From NCBI GenBank assembly GCA_012295275.1, contig CM022673.1, positions 9,049,311 to 9,113,310 of the forward strand: 64,000 nucleotides of DNA, given 5' to 3'. How positions within the stretch are numbered: the stretch's first letter is position 1; each line of letters opens with the position of its first letter. The notes under the pieces are model-generated. The model saw nothing but the letters and a program-made list of their open reading frames with translations. It ran no database searches and was not told the origin of the DNA. The position numbers and the translations under genes were made by a program. The stretch is from Chrysomallon squamiferum. Lineage: Eukaryota; Mollusca; Gastropoda; Neomphalida; Peltospiridae. Below, in pieces: positions 13,451 through 24,690 of this stretch.

Positions 13451-13633
13451 TTAAAAATTTTGGGATGACTGCTGCTCATCGTCTTCAGTTTTGAATGCCA
13501 TCCCTCAAAGTGATTGGTAGTTGTGGCACCATTTGTTTCGAAAGGGTTCCAGACGGATCTGCCTTGAGATTCAATCCACAGTTCGCGGTGAAAATTATGC
13601 TTGTCATAATATTTATGCCGAAAAAGCGAGTCC
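13423..13633 (-). pseudogene. MULE-type transposase C-terminal exon, broken
   Basis: The minus-strand frame encodes about 70 residues ending a MULE-like transposase domain. Visible motifs are WIESQGRSVWNPFETNGA, then TTNHFEGWHSKLK, then HPKIFKFVIMI. The order 'W-N-x-F, G-x-R/T-T-N-N/x-x-E-G-W-H-x-x-L-K, H-P-N-I-(Y/F)' is characteristic of MULE transposases and of the host proteins derived from them in animals. A plausible splice acceptor (TTGATTTACAG then G) lies directly upstream, so this looks like one exon. The frame meets TAG after KRQ, yet downstream codons still read as a charged helix (AFLEIFVEIIDRIK), so the stop looks like decay of a longer exon. Upstream exons were not found. The copy is at 54671-54881. 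Confidence 0.6.
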
Positions 13634-14321
13634 CTGTAAATCAACATTAATAATACGGACGCGTTTATTTCGGTTTGGTTTATGTGTCACGCGCTACTAA
13701 AAACAAAGTGAAGTTTAGCATTGTAATAAAGTTATAAAAATATAACTAGAGCACACATTCATCATAGTCAAGACAGTTAATTATTTTCTAACAGCCATGC
13801 AAACTGTCAGACACCTGTAATGGCCGCAGAGTCTTTGGTCATCAAGTAATATAAGTATTAAGCAAAATTAACTTTTATATTTCCCGGACTGACACCTTTA
13901 AAATATTATCAATATATATATATATATATGTTGTTTGTTGTTTGCTGCTGTTGTTATTATTATAATTTTTCTTATTTTTTTTCTTAAATTATGTTTCTAT
14001 AATGAGGACTAAACAGTTAGGATAAAAGAAAAAAAAAAAAAAAAAAACGGTAAATAAAAGTCCGCATATTTCGCCTCGAAAAGTACTTGCAGCATTTAAC
14101 TGTCAGGAAAAAAAAAAAAAAAAAAAAAAAAAAACAACAACAGAAAGTAAAAATTTAAAAAAAAAAAAAACCCATAGAAGCGCCGTGTTACGTTTTGACA
14201 TATGACCGCAAACTTTCCCGTTTTTAACATTGTAAAGTACTGTCCTTAACGTGCGCTTGACACATTCTTTCTCAGGTAAAGAATATCACTCGGAGGAACG
14301 ACACGACATTTCACGACGTGT

Positions 14322-14342
14322 AGATATAGATAGATAGATAGC

Positions 14343-14394
<52 letters not shown>

Positions 14395-14413
14395 TAGATA
14401 GATAGATAGATAG
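14322..14413. repeat. GATA/GACA tetranucleotide array
   Basis: A GATA run, then a long GACA run, then GATA again. The inverted copy at about 53871-53975 differs in unit number and includes a TTTC interruption. This is a compound microsatellite with length variation between copies. Confidence 0.95.
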
Positions 14414-14638
14414 AGAAAGACGAGTTAACAGTATATTGCTAATCAATACGGACCTAGCACAAGTTATTGATTAGAAAGACGCGCACACTTTTATTCTCCC
14501 ACATGTTCATACACAAGTGTATGCGCAATACCTGAAAAATGAAACAGTCCGTCAGGTGACACATAGCACGTTTCGTTTATAGAATGAGATTTCAGGTGCA
14601 GCAAATGGAAATCTTAATTAACCACACAGACACAAAAA

Positions 14639-14639
14639 A

Positions 14640-14678
<39 letters not shown>

Positions 14679-14693
14679 AATAAAATAAAATAA

Positions 14694-14744
<51 letters not shown>

Positions 14745-14764
14745 TATACTACTACTACTACTAC

Positions 14765-14806
<42 letters not shown>
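14639..14806. repeat. AAAT then TAA/CTA arrays
   Basis: About 90 bases of AAAT repeat, followed by CTA and TAA triplet runs. The inverted copy lies at about 53527-53653. No coding signal. Confidence 0.95.
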
Positions 14807-14808
<2 letters not shown>

Positions 14809-16367
14809 TAAGTCTTTCATTGTGTTAATGGTTTAATAAATAACGATACCGACTTTTTGATATTTGACAGAAAAAAACAACAAAAAAAAACTGCATCTTA
14901 CTGTTTTATTTATTTGTTAGAAATTCTTTCCGATCTCTCTATTTATTTATTTATTTTTTCAACGAAAGATGTACAAAATAAATCTGCCCGCAGGGTCTAG
15001 GTTTGATTCTGCTGTATATTAATATAAAAAAAAAAAATAATAATAATCTGTTCTTTCGCTTACCTGAAATTCGCTGGAGAAGATGAAGTCTGCTTTCGGC
15101 TCTATTCGATCAGTTCGTACCGAGGCAATTCCCAACAACGCTCACTCCCACATGCACAAAAAATAAATAAATAAATAAATAATACTTTTTATACTGGTAT
15201 TTATATTCGTGCTTTTTGTTAACCCATGATATTTAATCACTATAAGCAGAGTCCACCCGTTGCGTAGATGATGCTATTAAAACTAAAAAATTTAATAGCT
15301 GAAATCTTCTTTCACATGCTTTTATAAATATGTACATAAATCATCCCATCCCCATAGCTACATAACATTATATTTTGTTTATATATAAAGTTTTGCATCG
15401 AAATGGGAAACTCTTTCAGGTTTTAAAATAATATTAATGGCAGCTGATTATAACAGAGTAACAGAGACACAGTATGAGGCGGGAAGCATTTGTATTAAAA
15501 CATAACTTTTATGTAAATAAAAAGAATGAAGAGAGAAAACACTGGAAATGTACGGACGCCTGAATAGGACCATGGAAAAGAATTATGAAAATAATTAATG
15601 TGTTACTGAAGTGTGAATAAAATTATTATGCTATCTTTAAATTGGACAATTTAACATAGACACATTAACCGTCGACTGAAGAGATTTACATCAGTGTGGT
15701 TAAAGTTTAGGTTGCAGCCGATATTATTGCATATAGTTTTGTTTTTAGAAAAAAAGTATTTTATTTGATTTATTTGTAATATCCACAACATTACCAGAAA
15801 ACGAATTCTCACTGCTAATCAGTTCGTTGTTAACTTTTTACTTCATACACAGTCAGCCAGGAAAATGGATATTTAACGAGTATCGGGACGTAGATAGATA
15901 GTAATTAGCACACATCAACCTGTCTTGTGACGCAGAATTCATTTACGGACCATTTATGCAAGTTTATCTAATTTACGGGCCATAACCCGGTAACGAGCGC
16001 CTTTGGCAACCACTGGAATTTCACCCCTTTCCAAACACACGCAGCTTACATTTCAGGTAACGTCAACACAAAAACTGGCCAGTAGCGCCCCCTTACTTTC
16101 AAGTGCCTCCCAGGGCTCGTGTCACATCGTATATGCATTGATATCTATTAATCACATTTAATGTTTACAATCATAAGTGTTAAACCTTTGTTTAATGCTG
16201 GTTATGTGATAAGTGACATAATGTAAAGTGAAAAGGCCTGTTAAGATTTTCTTCTCAGTTTCTAAGCTATTGATACGATCACCACAACGAGTCGACGTCT
16301 GTATAATTAATTCGGTAATCTACACAGTGCATAATATAGACCTGGATGATTCTTTATCCATAATTGT

Positions 16368-16520
16368 TATACCAATTATCCGGCATCCGGAAATCCGGAA
16401 AGACCAGAAAACCGGACGTTTTTTTCTACGACGCTATTTTCATAGTTCGCGCGCGCGGATATTGTCGTCACCATACCGGAACTACTCTTTCAAGCCGCGT
16501 GGCATTCATTCACTCGCAAT
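16368..16520 (+). mobile_element. Remnant of a CCGG-rich terminal-inverted-repeat element
   Basis: One end of a short element is visible: ACCAATTATCCGGCATCCGG followed by CCGG/GACC motifs. Its other end, present in contig 3 (51466-51540), is missing here because a 346-bp stretch was deleted between the equivalents of 51301 and 51646. The sequence continues directly into GAGTGAATG-type flank at about 16505. Family not assigned. Confidence 0.45.
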
Positions 16521-16849
16521 TTGCACACGACTGTTTTAAGGTAACGTTTATTTCATCGATGACTGTAAACATGAACATCTATATATATATGTGTGTATAT
16601 ATATATATATAACAAAATATTTTCTTTGGAAGATATACAGCATGACATTTTTCTTCTATTCAGACATGACAAAAGATGTCTGAACCTTCCTGTTACTATT
16701 TTATAACTTGACAATATTCAAACCGAAAACAAATGGTGTCGATATTAATGCGCAAGTATGTTGTCGTCAGATCAAGTCTGTCGGTTATTACGGTCACTGT
16801 AATTGGCGGGAAAACATTGTTTTGAGACTTTACTCATTTATCTTATAAA

Positions 16850-17110
16850 AAAATTAAAAAAAAAAATTAAAGAAAAACCCAAGAAAAACATCAACGAAAA
16901 AAAAAAAAAAACAAGAAGAAAAACACCAAATCCCCTAAAAAAAACATACACACACATACACACACACACACACACAAAAAAAACCCCACACAATAATATT
17001 AGATATTCTTTGCTGTTAACAGATGATTTTATTTATTTATTTATTTATTTGTTTTGTTTTGTTTTGTTGTTTTTTTTTTGATGTTTTTTTCATTTTATTT
17101 TATCTTAATT
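16850..17110 (+). repeat. Local ~260-bp direct repeat, copy 1
   Basis: The block runs from AAAACCCAAGAAAAACATCAACG, through CACCAAATCCCCTAAAA and a CA run, to TTCTTTGCTGTTAACAGATG and a TTTA/TTTTG tail. It recurs at 19139-19380 in the same orientation. Contig 3 has both copies inverted (about 48410-48670 and 50690-50935). The A-rich start and T-rich end look like a dispersed repeat, but I see no family-diagnostic feature. Confidence 0.75.
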
Positions 17111-17224
17111 TTTATTTATACTTTAAGAAAAAATAAATTCAGAAATAATAGAAACAGTAACCAACCCCAAAATAACAAAAAATGAATAAATAACAAATAA
17201 AAAACTAATTGACTAAGTAAATAA

Positions 17225-17278
17225 ATAAACAAGCAAACAAATTAACAAACAAAAAAAAAAAAAATAAATAAAAAAAAA

Positions 17279-17337
<59 letters not shown>

Positions 17338-19105
17338 AAATGTGGAAGAAACTGTTATATAAAATAAAAAAATAATTCATCCCCAAAAAGAATTGTTTTA
17401 ATTTTTATTATTTTTATTCTTGTATTTATTTTTAATAGTCAAACGGCAATAAATCCTTTCCAGACCTAAAAGGAATTTTTTTTTGAAATGTTTTGTTTAA
17501 TTTGTGCAAATTCTACAAAACATTTACAATAACTATAATATGGGAGATAATCTTTACCTAAGAGAATGTTTTAGAACGTTTCTCAGATCTAATGGATTAA
17601 TACTGAACATAGAGGATATATAAAGGAAAATGTGTTATGTATAACGCTAATTCAAATTATGTTTTCATCATCGGCTATTGAAAGTCGAATCATTTCGAAA
17701 ATAATTACAGACTCTAGAAAAAAATCCATTCAAAGTTATTACCATTAGCAGTAAAGAAATTTTCTTTAAATGCACATCTATTAAACAGAGAAACATATGA
17801 TTATTTCATGATGTCGGGAAAATCAACGAAACCTGATACGGTTGACTGGGCACGCTGTCGAATATAGATCCCGCAGCCCTCCAGTCTTCATTCGAGTGTG
17901 CTGTAACTGAAGAATATTGTCGACTGCTGCTAAATCATATTTATCACTGCGATTGCACCTTTATAATTTATCTTTTATTTAGATTAAAAGGATTTATTTA
18001 GCCGAAAAGATTATTTGTTTAGACAAAAATAACTATTATTTAGACAAAAAAAAAAAACAACAAAAAAAAAAAAAAATAATAATAATAATAAAAAAAATAA
18101 TAGTAATAATAATAATAAATAAATAAATAAATAAATACAAATTTTAAATTTAAAATTTAAAAAAAAAATAAAAAAACCCATACAAAATATTATTTGTTTA
18201 GATTTAATATTTAAAAAAAAAAAAAAAAAAAATTAAAAATTTCTTTTTTTAATTTTAAAAAGTACATATATCTAACGAAACGGAATAAATAGAACAAACA
18301 TTAATTTCAGCAATGAAATAATAAAAGAAGAAAATCCATCACAACTGGTTATGACATAAAAAAAAAAAATAATAATAATAATAATAATAAATAAAATAAA
18401 AAATTTAAATTTAAAAAAAATAATTAATAAAACCCCTCCCCCAACATTATGACAGGTAAGTAGCATTCGTATTGTTTGATTACTACTTAGTCCAGCCTTC
18501 TTTCTTTCTTTCTTTCTTTTTTTTTTTTTTTTTTTTTTTATTTTTTATTTTTTTTTTTTTTTTTTTAAGTGTCATCTCATGCAAAGGCATTTTACTAAAT
18601 TTCGAATATCTATTATCCAAGATTTACTGTATTATTATATATTATTTTCATTACATTATAAACTCTATATACATCTTTGTCATGAAGTAAGTGAGAGATT
18701 GTAGACGTCAACCCTTGCTGAAATCTATCCATCAGAGGTCAGGAGATATCATATAGTCAGTTATGCATTCATAAGTATGCAGTGCACCTCAAAAGCTGTT
18801 GAGTTATGAATAAATGTTATAAATAAAGATGAGTTCTATTCTATAAGTGTTTTACAACGTTTGTTCCCAAAACAAAGACGTGCATTATATGTACGTGATA
18901 AAGCAGTCCTGTTGTGAAATATTTTGTGTCATGTTATTTAGCGTGATTCGTACAATATTCCTCGCCTAGATCATCTCGTCCCAGATTTACGCTTTGCTGA
19001 CTATGTTAAGATGCATGTAAATGATCTTTACTGTTAACGTGATGACGTCTGATTTCGATAACAAGACTCCTCTGTCATATAATTATATGTTTTCTTCACT
19101 TCGAA

Positions 19106-19135
<30 letters not shown>
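17225..19135. other. Very AT-rich stretch without a gene
   Basis: Contents are a TAAA array (about 17270-17340), A-rich and TAA runs (18045-18240, 18357-18420), and a TTTC/poly-T block (18497-18566). Two islands of ordinary complexity (17440-18040 and 18570-19080) are well conserved with contig 3 (49800-50340 and 48690-49240) but show no coding frame. Confidence 0.7.
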
Positions 19136-19136
<1 letters not shown>

Positions 19137-19138
19137 GA

Positions 19139-19369
19139 TAAAGAAAAACCCAAGAAAAACATCAACGAAAAAAAAAAAAAAAACAAGAAGAAAAACACCA
19201 AATCCCCTAAAAAAAACATACACACACACACACAAAAAAAAAAAAAAAAACAACAATAATATTAAATATTCTTTGCTGTTAACAGATGATTTTATTTATT
19301 TATTTATTTGTTTTGTTTTGTTTTGTTGTTTTTTTTTGTTGTTTTTTTCATTTTATTTTATCTTAATTT

Positions 19370-19380
<11 letters not shown>
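19139..19380 (+). repeat. Local ~260-bp direct repeat, copy 2
   Basis: Second copy of the block at 16850-17110, about 2.3 kb downstream in the same orientation. The CA run is shorter and the TTTA tail longer than in copy 1. Both copies share the TTCTTTGCTGTTAACAGATG segment exactly. Confidence 0.75.
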
Positions 19381-19408
<28 letters not shown>

Positions 19409-20339
19409 TATGTTTGTATATATCTCAAATAATAACGATTAGCATTATAATATACTGAAGTATAGTTTGAAAAATAAATCTGTCGTCTATTATGTATTTT
19501 ATTTCAGAGCGACGATATCATAAAGTTTTAGGCGTACATGTTTACATACAAGCTTTTTCTCCTTTATAAAAAAAAAAAACAAAAAAAAACATCAACAAAT
19601 AAATGAAAATGTGTCTGTCCCGAGATTAAAACGAACTTCGTGAATGTTGTTGTAAGTGTTACTGTGTTGGTTAACTATTAGTTACGTGACTTAATAATTA
19701 TCATAACATTATATGTTATAGCAGTTAAGTTAAATGCTCAAAATATTAATTATGTGACATATTAATTATCATAACATTATGGTAAAGTTATCCAAATAAT
19801 GTTTTGAGTCACCATACTCGAAGAGTTAAAATTAGAATTAAGCTGCATTTTTATACAATCAATATCTGATTCAAAGATAAAATAATATTAATAATACAGT
19901 GGTACCTCGACTTACGAGTGCTCCAAAATACAAGTTTTTCGAGCTACGAGCAGTCGCCCGGTCGACTTCTTGCTTTGAGTTGCGAGCCAAAAATCCGACT
20001 TACGAGCGAACTTCAGATTTTCCGCCAGCATTCCGTATGTTACTCGTTTACTTCACGTGGTTACCTTGCCGCGGTTATTTCGTTTTATTTTACACATGTA
20101 TAGTTATCATTTAGTGGTTGAGGACGTGGGAGTTGGCGTTTAATGAAATACTATAATTCTTAATTCTTTTAATTTTCCCTAACAGATTTTGTTAGAAATA
20201 AATATATAATTCAAACTCTCTATGGAGCATATACAGGTTACATCAAACTGATCAACAAATCAAAAATACCATACAGAAGCAGGATAACCATTTGTCACTG
20301 CTTCCGACGTAAACAAAAATAACGCAAAATGTAGTTACC

Positions 20340-20640
20340 GACATATCTGCTTAATGATGGCCGCCAACCACCCACTCCAACCCGTGTCTTCTCTTTGTTC
20401 TTTGGATGGATGGATGGATGGAGAACTCTTTTTACGTGCCCACGTCCAATTCAAGGTTCGGGCACGCCTATCCCAGATCCGATCTCTGGGATCGCCAGGG
20501 ATGGGTTCCGGGACAGGAGAGGGGAAGGGAAAAGGGGGAAAAGGAATGGGAGGGGAAGGGTGCAAGTGCATTTGAAGTGGGCAATTTGGAATAAACCTTT
20601 GAGTGGTTTTTACTTATTAACATCCGAAAGGGTGCAGTAG
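20340..20640. repeat. GC-rich repeat-like block with GGAT array
   Basis: This 300-bp block is much richer in GC than its surroundings. It contains a GGAT tetranucleotide run (20403-20420), the phrases ACGTGCCCACGTCCAATTCA and GGGCACGCCTATCCC, and a GGGAAAGGG-rich purine run. Its composition suggests an inserted repeat (for example a SINE or LINE tail), but I see no clear A/B box pair or known tail. The inverted copy is at 47160-47465. Overlapping reading frames in all directions are composition artefacts. Confidence 0.5.
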
Positions 20641-20802
20641 AGATACATATATACAGACCCCTACACAGACACACATGTACACATATGTGGGTATATATAT
20701 ATATATATATACATATACATACACACATCCACACACATATACATATATATATGCACTGGCCACTGTTTAAGGGGTTTTATTTATTTATATTTATTTATTT
20801 AC

Positions 20803-20837
<35 letters not shown>

Positions 20838-20876
20838 CTTAGTTTCTACTACTAAATAAAAAAAAAAAAAAAAAAA

Positions 20877-23800
20877 GGCTCGTCGTGACATCGTGTCGGG
20901 CATCTTTTTGCTTGTTGTTGTTGTTAGCGTCCCGTTGTTGTTGCTTTTTGGAGTTCAGACGTCGAGGGGAGGTTGCCAGTTGGTTCTGTGGTTGGACACG
21001 GGTGTGTTTATGTTGTGTAGTGTTTTGTAAAATTGTGTTTATATTCTCATTTTTGTTGTTTCCACGAACCGCATTATCAGGTTGTCTACTTGTTTTTTTA
21101 GGTGTTTGGGGGGGTTGAAAATGTCAGCTGGAGTAAATCTGACTTTGATGTTTGTTAAAGCTGTGTTGAGTTTGCGTCTGTCCTTGTCGTATTTGATGCA
21201 GTAAAAAATATAGTGTCTGACGTTGTCCAGTTTATGGCATGTGCCGCACTTGTCACTCACGGTGTTGTCGAGTCTATGTCTGCTGTCGTTTAGTCCGAAG
21301 GTCACTCCCACTCTGAGACGGGTTAAAGTTTGAGTTGTTTTGTTGTTGTCTGATAGTGGGCTGGGCGAGTTGACTTTTGGTTTGATTATGTAGTGCCATA
21401 GTCTAGTCTTGTTGTCCCAGTCTTGTTGCCACGATTCTATCTGCTTATTGTGCGCTATGGTCATGATTTCGTTCACGTTGTATTTAGAGTCAAAGTCGAT
21501 CGTGTCGTCGTCAAGCGAGTGTTTAGCGTTTTTGTCTGCCAGCTCGTTTCCAGTAACACCCACGTGGGCGGGTACCCACTCGAAGGTGACCTTGTGTCCT
21601 CTGTAGGTGATACAGTTTGTGATTTCGATAATCTGTCTAATGTACTGGGAGCTGCTGAATTTGAGTTTGTGCAGAGCTTGCAGTGAGCTGAGGGAGTCAG
21701 TCAGTATGAGGTATTTCTTTTTTTGGCTATTGACGTAAGTTTGAGTTAAGACCCATTTAAGTGCCGAGAGAATAGCTATTAGTTCCGTAGTGAAGACGGA
21801 TAGGTTGTTGGTCAGTCTACCTTTGTAGTTGAAGGGTACGTCGGGTAGTTCCGGCCTGACATGAAAGGCCATGCCGGTTCTTCCCGTGAGAGGGTCTTTG
21901 GAGCCGTCCGTGTATATTTGTACGAAGTCCGAGTAGTTGTCGCTTAGTGCTGCTCTAAAAATTACGTTTTTAAATGGGTCGTGTTCCGTCGTCGATACTG
22001 CCTGTTTAAGCGTTAGAGGTATGTCAAGTTGTTTCATTGTCCATGGGGGTTCTAAGGGTGACGGGTTGTTTTCAAGTTCTAGGTCCAGTAGGTTGAGTCT
22101 TTTTGCTGTCCTGTGTGTGTCGTTGAGTGATGCTTCTCTGTCGTTGATGTAGGGTAGGTTGTTTGGGATTATTGTGTTTATGGGATGGGTGGGGATGAGA
22201 TTTTTTATTTTGAACCAGTGTTTGAGACACTGTGTGCTGCGTCGGATTCGCAGCGGCAGCATGTTTAGTTCCACAAACAGACTGTCCGTCGGTGTGCCTG
22301 GGAATACCCTGGCAACAATTCTGAGTGCCTTGTTGTAGACGGTGTCTAGCCGTTTTAGTTGGTATTCAGACACACCGCTGAACGCCTGGGATCCATACTG
22401 GAGTCTCGACACTATTAATGCTTCGAACACCATCAAGAGAGATGACCTGTCAGCTCCCCATTTGGCGTTCGAAAGCACTTTCGTGTATTGGTTCATGTAT
22501 TGTGTGCACGTGTTGATTGTGTTGGTGATGTGTTGTTTAAAGTTAAGGCACCTGTCGAAGGTGACTCCCAGGAATTTGACTGCGTTTACTTGTGGGATTT
22601 TTGTGTTGTTGTAGTGTAGGTCTATTTTATTGTGTTTACTGTTGACTTTTCTCCCAAAGGTTACGGTGACAGTCTTGGATTGGGAGATGGTGACTCCCCA
22701 AGTTTCCGCCCAATTTTGTAAGTTATTTAAGTCTTTTTGCAGATCTGTTTCGATTTGTTTAAGACAGTTTCCAGCACGCCAAAAGGCTGTATCATCCGCA
22801 AATAAGCCTATGCTAAGCTTAGTTGCGGTTTTCGATTTAGTGGCTAGTTTATGTGCTAGGTCATTAATAAAAATGCTAAAAAGAGTAGGGGCGATAACTG
22901 AACCCTGGCGGATCCCATTCTCCAAATCCAAGCTGTCTGAGAAGTTTTCGTTTACATTGACCGTAAAGGATCTATTTTTCAAGAACGCTTCTATAAAGCC
23001 GAACATAGGGCCTCTTATGCCCATGTTGTAGACTTTGATTAGAAGACCATGTCTCCAGACCATCTCATAGGCTTTTTCTATGTCAACAAACACTCCTACC
23101 ACTTTTTGTCCAGTAAACAAAGACTCGGATATTTCAGATTGTAATCTGGTTATGTGGTCGCTTGTGGAGTGGTTTTTTCGGAAACCACTTTGAAAGGCCG
23201 AAATGAGTTGGTTCTTTTCCAGAAAATGTGTTAGGCGTTTGTTGACCATATCCTCCATGGTTTTGCAGACACAGGACGTTAGTGAGATAGGACGATAGTT
23301 GGAGGGGTTGGAAAGATCCTTGCCCTGTTTTGGAAGGCTGAAGACATCAGCATGCTTCCATTTGAGGGGAAGGTATCCTTCCTTCCAGATAGTGTTATAG
23401 AGTTCCAGAAATAGATTTAGCATGTCTGTGGGCATGTTTTGAAAGAATAGGTAGGAGAATTTGTCTGGCCCTGGGGCCGTTCCTTTACGGTCGGAGAAGG
23501 CCGCTGTCATTTCTGGGAGTGTGAAGGGAATATTATATTTTGTTCCTGGGGTTTTTGAGTCAGGTGGAATTTTGTTGACTGTTTCTAATTTATTTTTAAT
23601 TTTTCGAAATTTGGGGGGAAAGTTGTTTGTACTCGAGTTGTGTTTAAAGACATCTCCCAGAGCAGCGGCCTTCTCTTTGTTTGTATGGAGGTTTTTGTTG
23701 CGGACGAGTAGTGTGTTCTTGCTAATTGGTTTGCCCTGTATGCGTTTGATTCTGGCCCAAATTTCCTTACTAGATGTGTTGATGTTGATAGATGTGCAGA

Positions 23801-24690
23801 AGGTTTTCCACGATTCTCTTTTTGCATGTAGCACGGCTTGTGAGACTTTGTGTTTACTGATTTTGAGGTTTGCGAGGTTGGTTGCCGAGTTATGTTTTTG
23901 GTATGTTTTGCGATGTTTGTTGCGTGCCTTTGTGAGGAGTTTTAGTTCTTCACTCCACCAAGGGACTGAATTATTTTTGTATTTATAATTAGAAATTGGA
24001 ATAGTTTTATAAGCAATGCTAATTATTTTGTCAGTTAAATTTTGGTTAAAAGTGTCGATATTATTGCTTCGAATGAGTTTAGGATCTGTTTCCAGACATT
24101 GTTTTTTAAATTCAGTCCAGTTGGCTTTCGTGAAGTTCCATTTGTGTTTGTTTATTGTTACCTCTTTCCAGTTATTTTGTGTGTTGTATGAGATGAGTAT
24201 TGGTAGGTGATCGCTGTTGAGGTTGTTGAGAACTGTCCATTCGCATTTAGAGGCTATTGTTTCAGACACTGTTGAGATATCAATGCATGACCAGGTGTTG
24301 TATATGTCTGATAGGAAGGTTGGCGTGCCATCGTTCAGACATATGTGTTTGTTAAGTTCCATAAATTTTTCGACGATGATCCCCTGTTTGCCTGTACTAG
24401 AGGAACCCCATAGGTGGTTTCTGCTGTTGAAGTCCCCTAGTACGATGGAGTTGTCGATAAATTTAGCGGGAATGCTTTTTAGTGTAGTGTTCGAGTGTTA
24501 TGTTGTAATGATTTTTGCCTGGGTGGGTGTAATAGTTAAATATGTTAATGTCTTCATCCTGGCCATTAAGTTCTTTGTCTCTCTCCTCTCTTTTGTCTTT
24601 TACTTAAATAAACACGACGCGGACGTCCCTGAAGTCAGCAGAGCTGAGCTGACAAAAATTCCTTTTGTCTCTCGCTAATGATCGTTAATT
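20877..24690 (-). mobile_element. I/Nimb-type LINE, 5' truncated
   Basis: A non-LTR retrotransposon on the minus strand. In order it carries the C-terminal part of an apurinic-type endonuclease, reverse transcriptase, RNase H and a cysteine-rich C-terminal region. It ends in a 160-base 3' untranslated part with CAA/CAACAA runs and a homopolymer at 20859-20876. A TAAA array lies just beyond. RNase H after the RT is the mark of the I superfamily (I, Nimb, Outcast, Loa-type clades). The 5' end is lost: homology-like coding continues only to about 24690, with a stop at 24604-24606 and a frame change near 24500. It sits inside the Tigger-like element and so is younger than it. Confidence 0.85.
21039..24362 (-). 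CDS. LINE ORF2: reverse transcriptase plus RNase H
   Basis: The longest reading frame in the window, 1107 codons from the first Met. The frame is open 45 codons further upstream, to a stop at 24498-24500. That extension contains an endonuclease core motif (VLGDFNSRNHLWG), so the Met at 24362 is not the native start. Near the N-terminus is the endonuclease NSDHLPI motif (residues 49-55). The RT spans about residues 270-560, with YRPISLTSC (about 356), the catalytic VFVDIEKAY (D427) and FADD (521-524). RNase H spans about 813-955, with YTDGS, TEL, TDS and HVGVTGNELAD holding the acidic residues. A C-x2-C-x4-H type cluster (CGTCHKLDNVRHYIFYC) follows near residue 1030. RT and RNase H look intact, which suggests a fairly recent insertion. 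The protein copies LINE RNA at the target site. It is probably dead as a whole because the endonuclease start is broken. Confidence 0.9.
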   Translation of the reverse strand: MELNKHICLNDGTPTFLSDIYNTWSCIDISTVSETIASKCEWTVLNNLNSDHLPILISYNTQNNWKEVTINKHKWNFTKANWTEFKKQCLETDPKLIRSNNIDTFNQNLTDKIISIAYKTIPISNYKYKNNSVPWWSEELKLLTKARNKHRKTYQKHNSATNLANLKISKHKVSQAVLHAKRESWKTFCTSININTSSKEIWARIKRIQGKPISKNTLLVRNKNLHTNKEKAAALGDVFKHNSSTNNFPPKFRKIKNKLETVNKIPPDSKTPGTKYNIPFTLPEMTAAFSDRKGTAPGPDKFSYLFFQNMPTDMLNLFLELYNTIWKEGYLPLKWKHADVFSLPKQGKDLSNPSNYRPISLTSCVCKTMEDMVNKRLTHFLEKNQLISAFQSGFRKNHSTSDHITRLQSEISESLFTGQKVVGVFVDIEKAYEMVWRHGLLIKVYNMGIRGPMFGFIEAFLKNRSFTVNVNENFSDSLDLENGIRQGSVIAPTLFSIFINDLAHKLATKSKTATKLSIGLFADDTAFWRAGNCLKQIETDLQKDLNNLQNWAETWGVTISQSKTVTVTFGRKVNSKHNKIDLHYNNTKIPQVNAVKFLGVTFDRCLNFKQHITNTINTCTQYMNQYTKVLSNAKWGADRSSLLMVFEALIVSRLQYGSQAFSGVSEYQLKRLDTVYNKALRIVARVFPGTPTDSLFVELNMLPLRIRRSTQCLKHWFKIKNLIPTHPINTIIPNNLPYINDREASLNDTHRTAKRLNLLDLELENNPSPLEPPWTMKQLDIPLTLKQAVSTTEHDPFKNVIFRAALSDNYSDFVQIYTDGSKDPLTGRTGMAFHVRPELPDVPFNYKGRLTNNLSVFTTELIAILSALKWVLTQTYVNSQKKKYLILTDSLSSLQALHKLKFSSSQYIRQIIEITNCITYRGHKVTFEWVPAHVGVTGNELADKNAKHSLDDDTIDFDSKYNVNEIMTIAHNKQIESWQQDWDNKTRLWHYIIKPKVNSPSPLSDNNKTTQTLTRLRVGVTFGLNDSRHRLDNTVSDKCGTCHKLDNVRHYIFYCIKYDKDRRKLNTALTNIKVRFTPADIFNPPKHLKKQVDNLIMRFVETTKMRI

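Larger units (their letters stand above)
13651..16365. other. AT-rich intergenic or intronic stretch
   Basis: No gene recognised. Contents are poly-A runs (about 14030-14047 and 14108-14135), tetranucleotide arrays listed separately, and conserved unassigned sequence. On the strand of the MULE-like exon there is a possible exon end at about 15060-15066 (GAATTTCAG then GTAAGCG; 53072 in contig 3), which could be a 5' exon of the same transcript. Around 15900-16130 there is an unusually GC-rich block, well kept in contig 3 (52050-52320), which could be regulatory. That is a guess. Confidence 0.5.

Noticed and set aside
14985-15010. Possible tRNA B-box (TAGGTTTGATTCTGCTG) suggesting a tRNA or SINE
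   Set aside because: No A box at the right distance, no cloverleaf, and no poly-A tail beside it.
20335-20575. Pro-rich and Gly-rich frames on both strands of the GC-rich block
   Set aside because: Open in several frames at once, as expected from composition. None is supported by splice sites or homology.
21409-24678. Plus-strand frames of 65-175 codons across the LINE
   Set aside because: Shadows of the minus-strand RT/RNase H frame.
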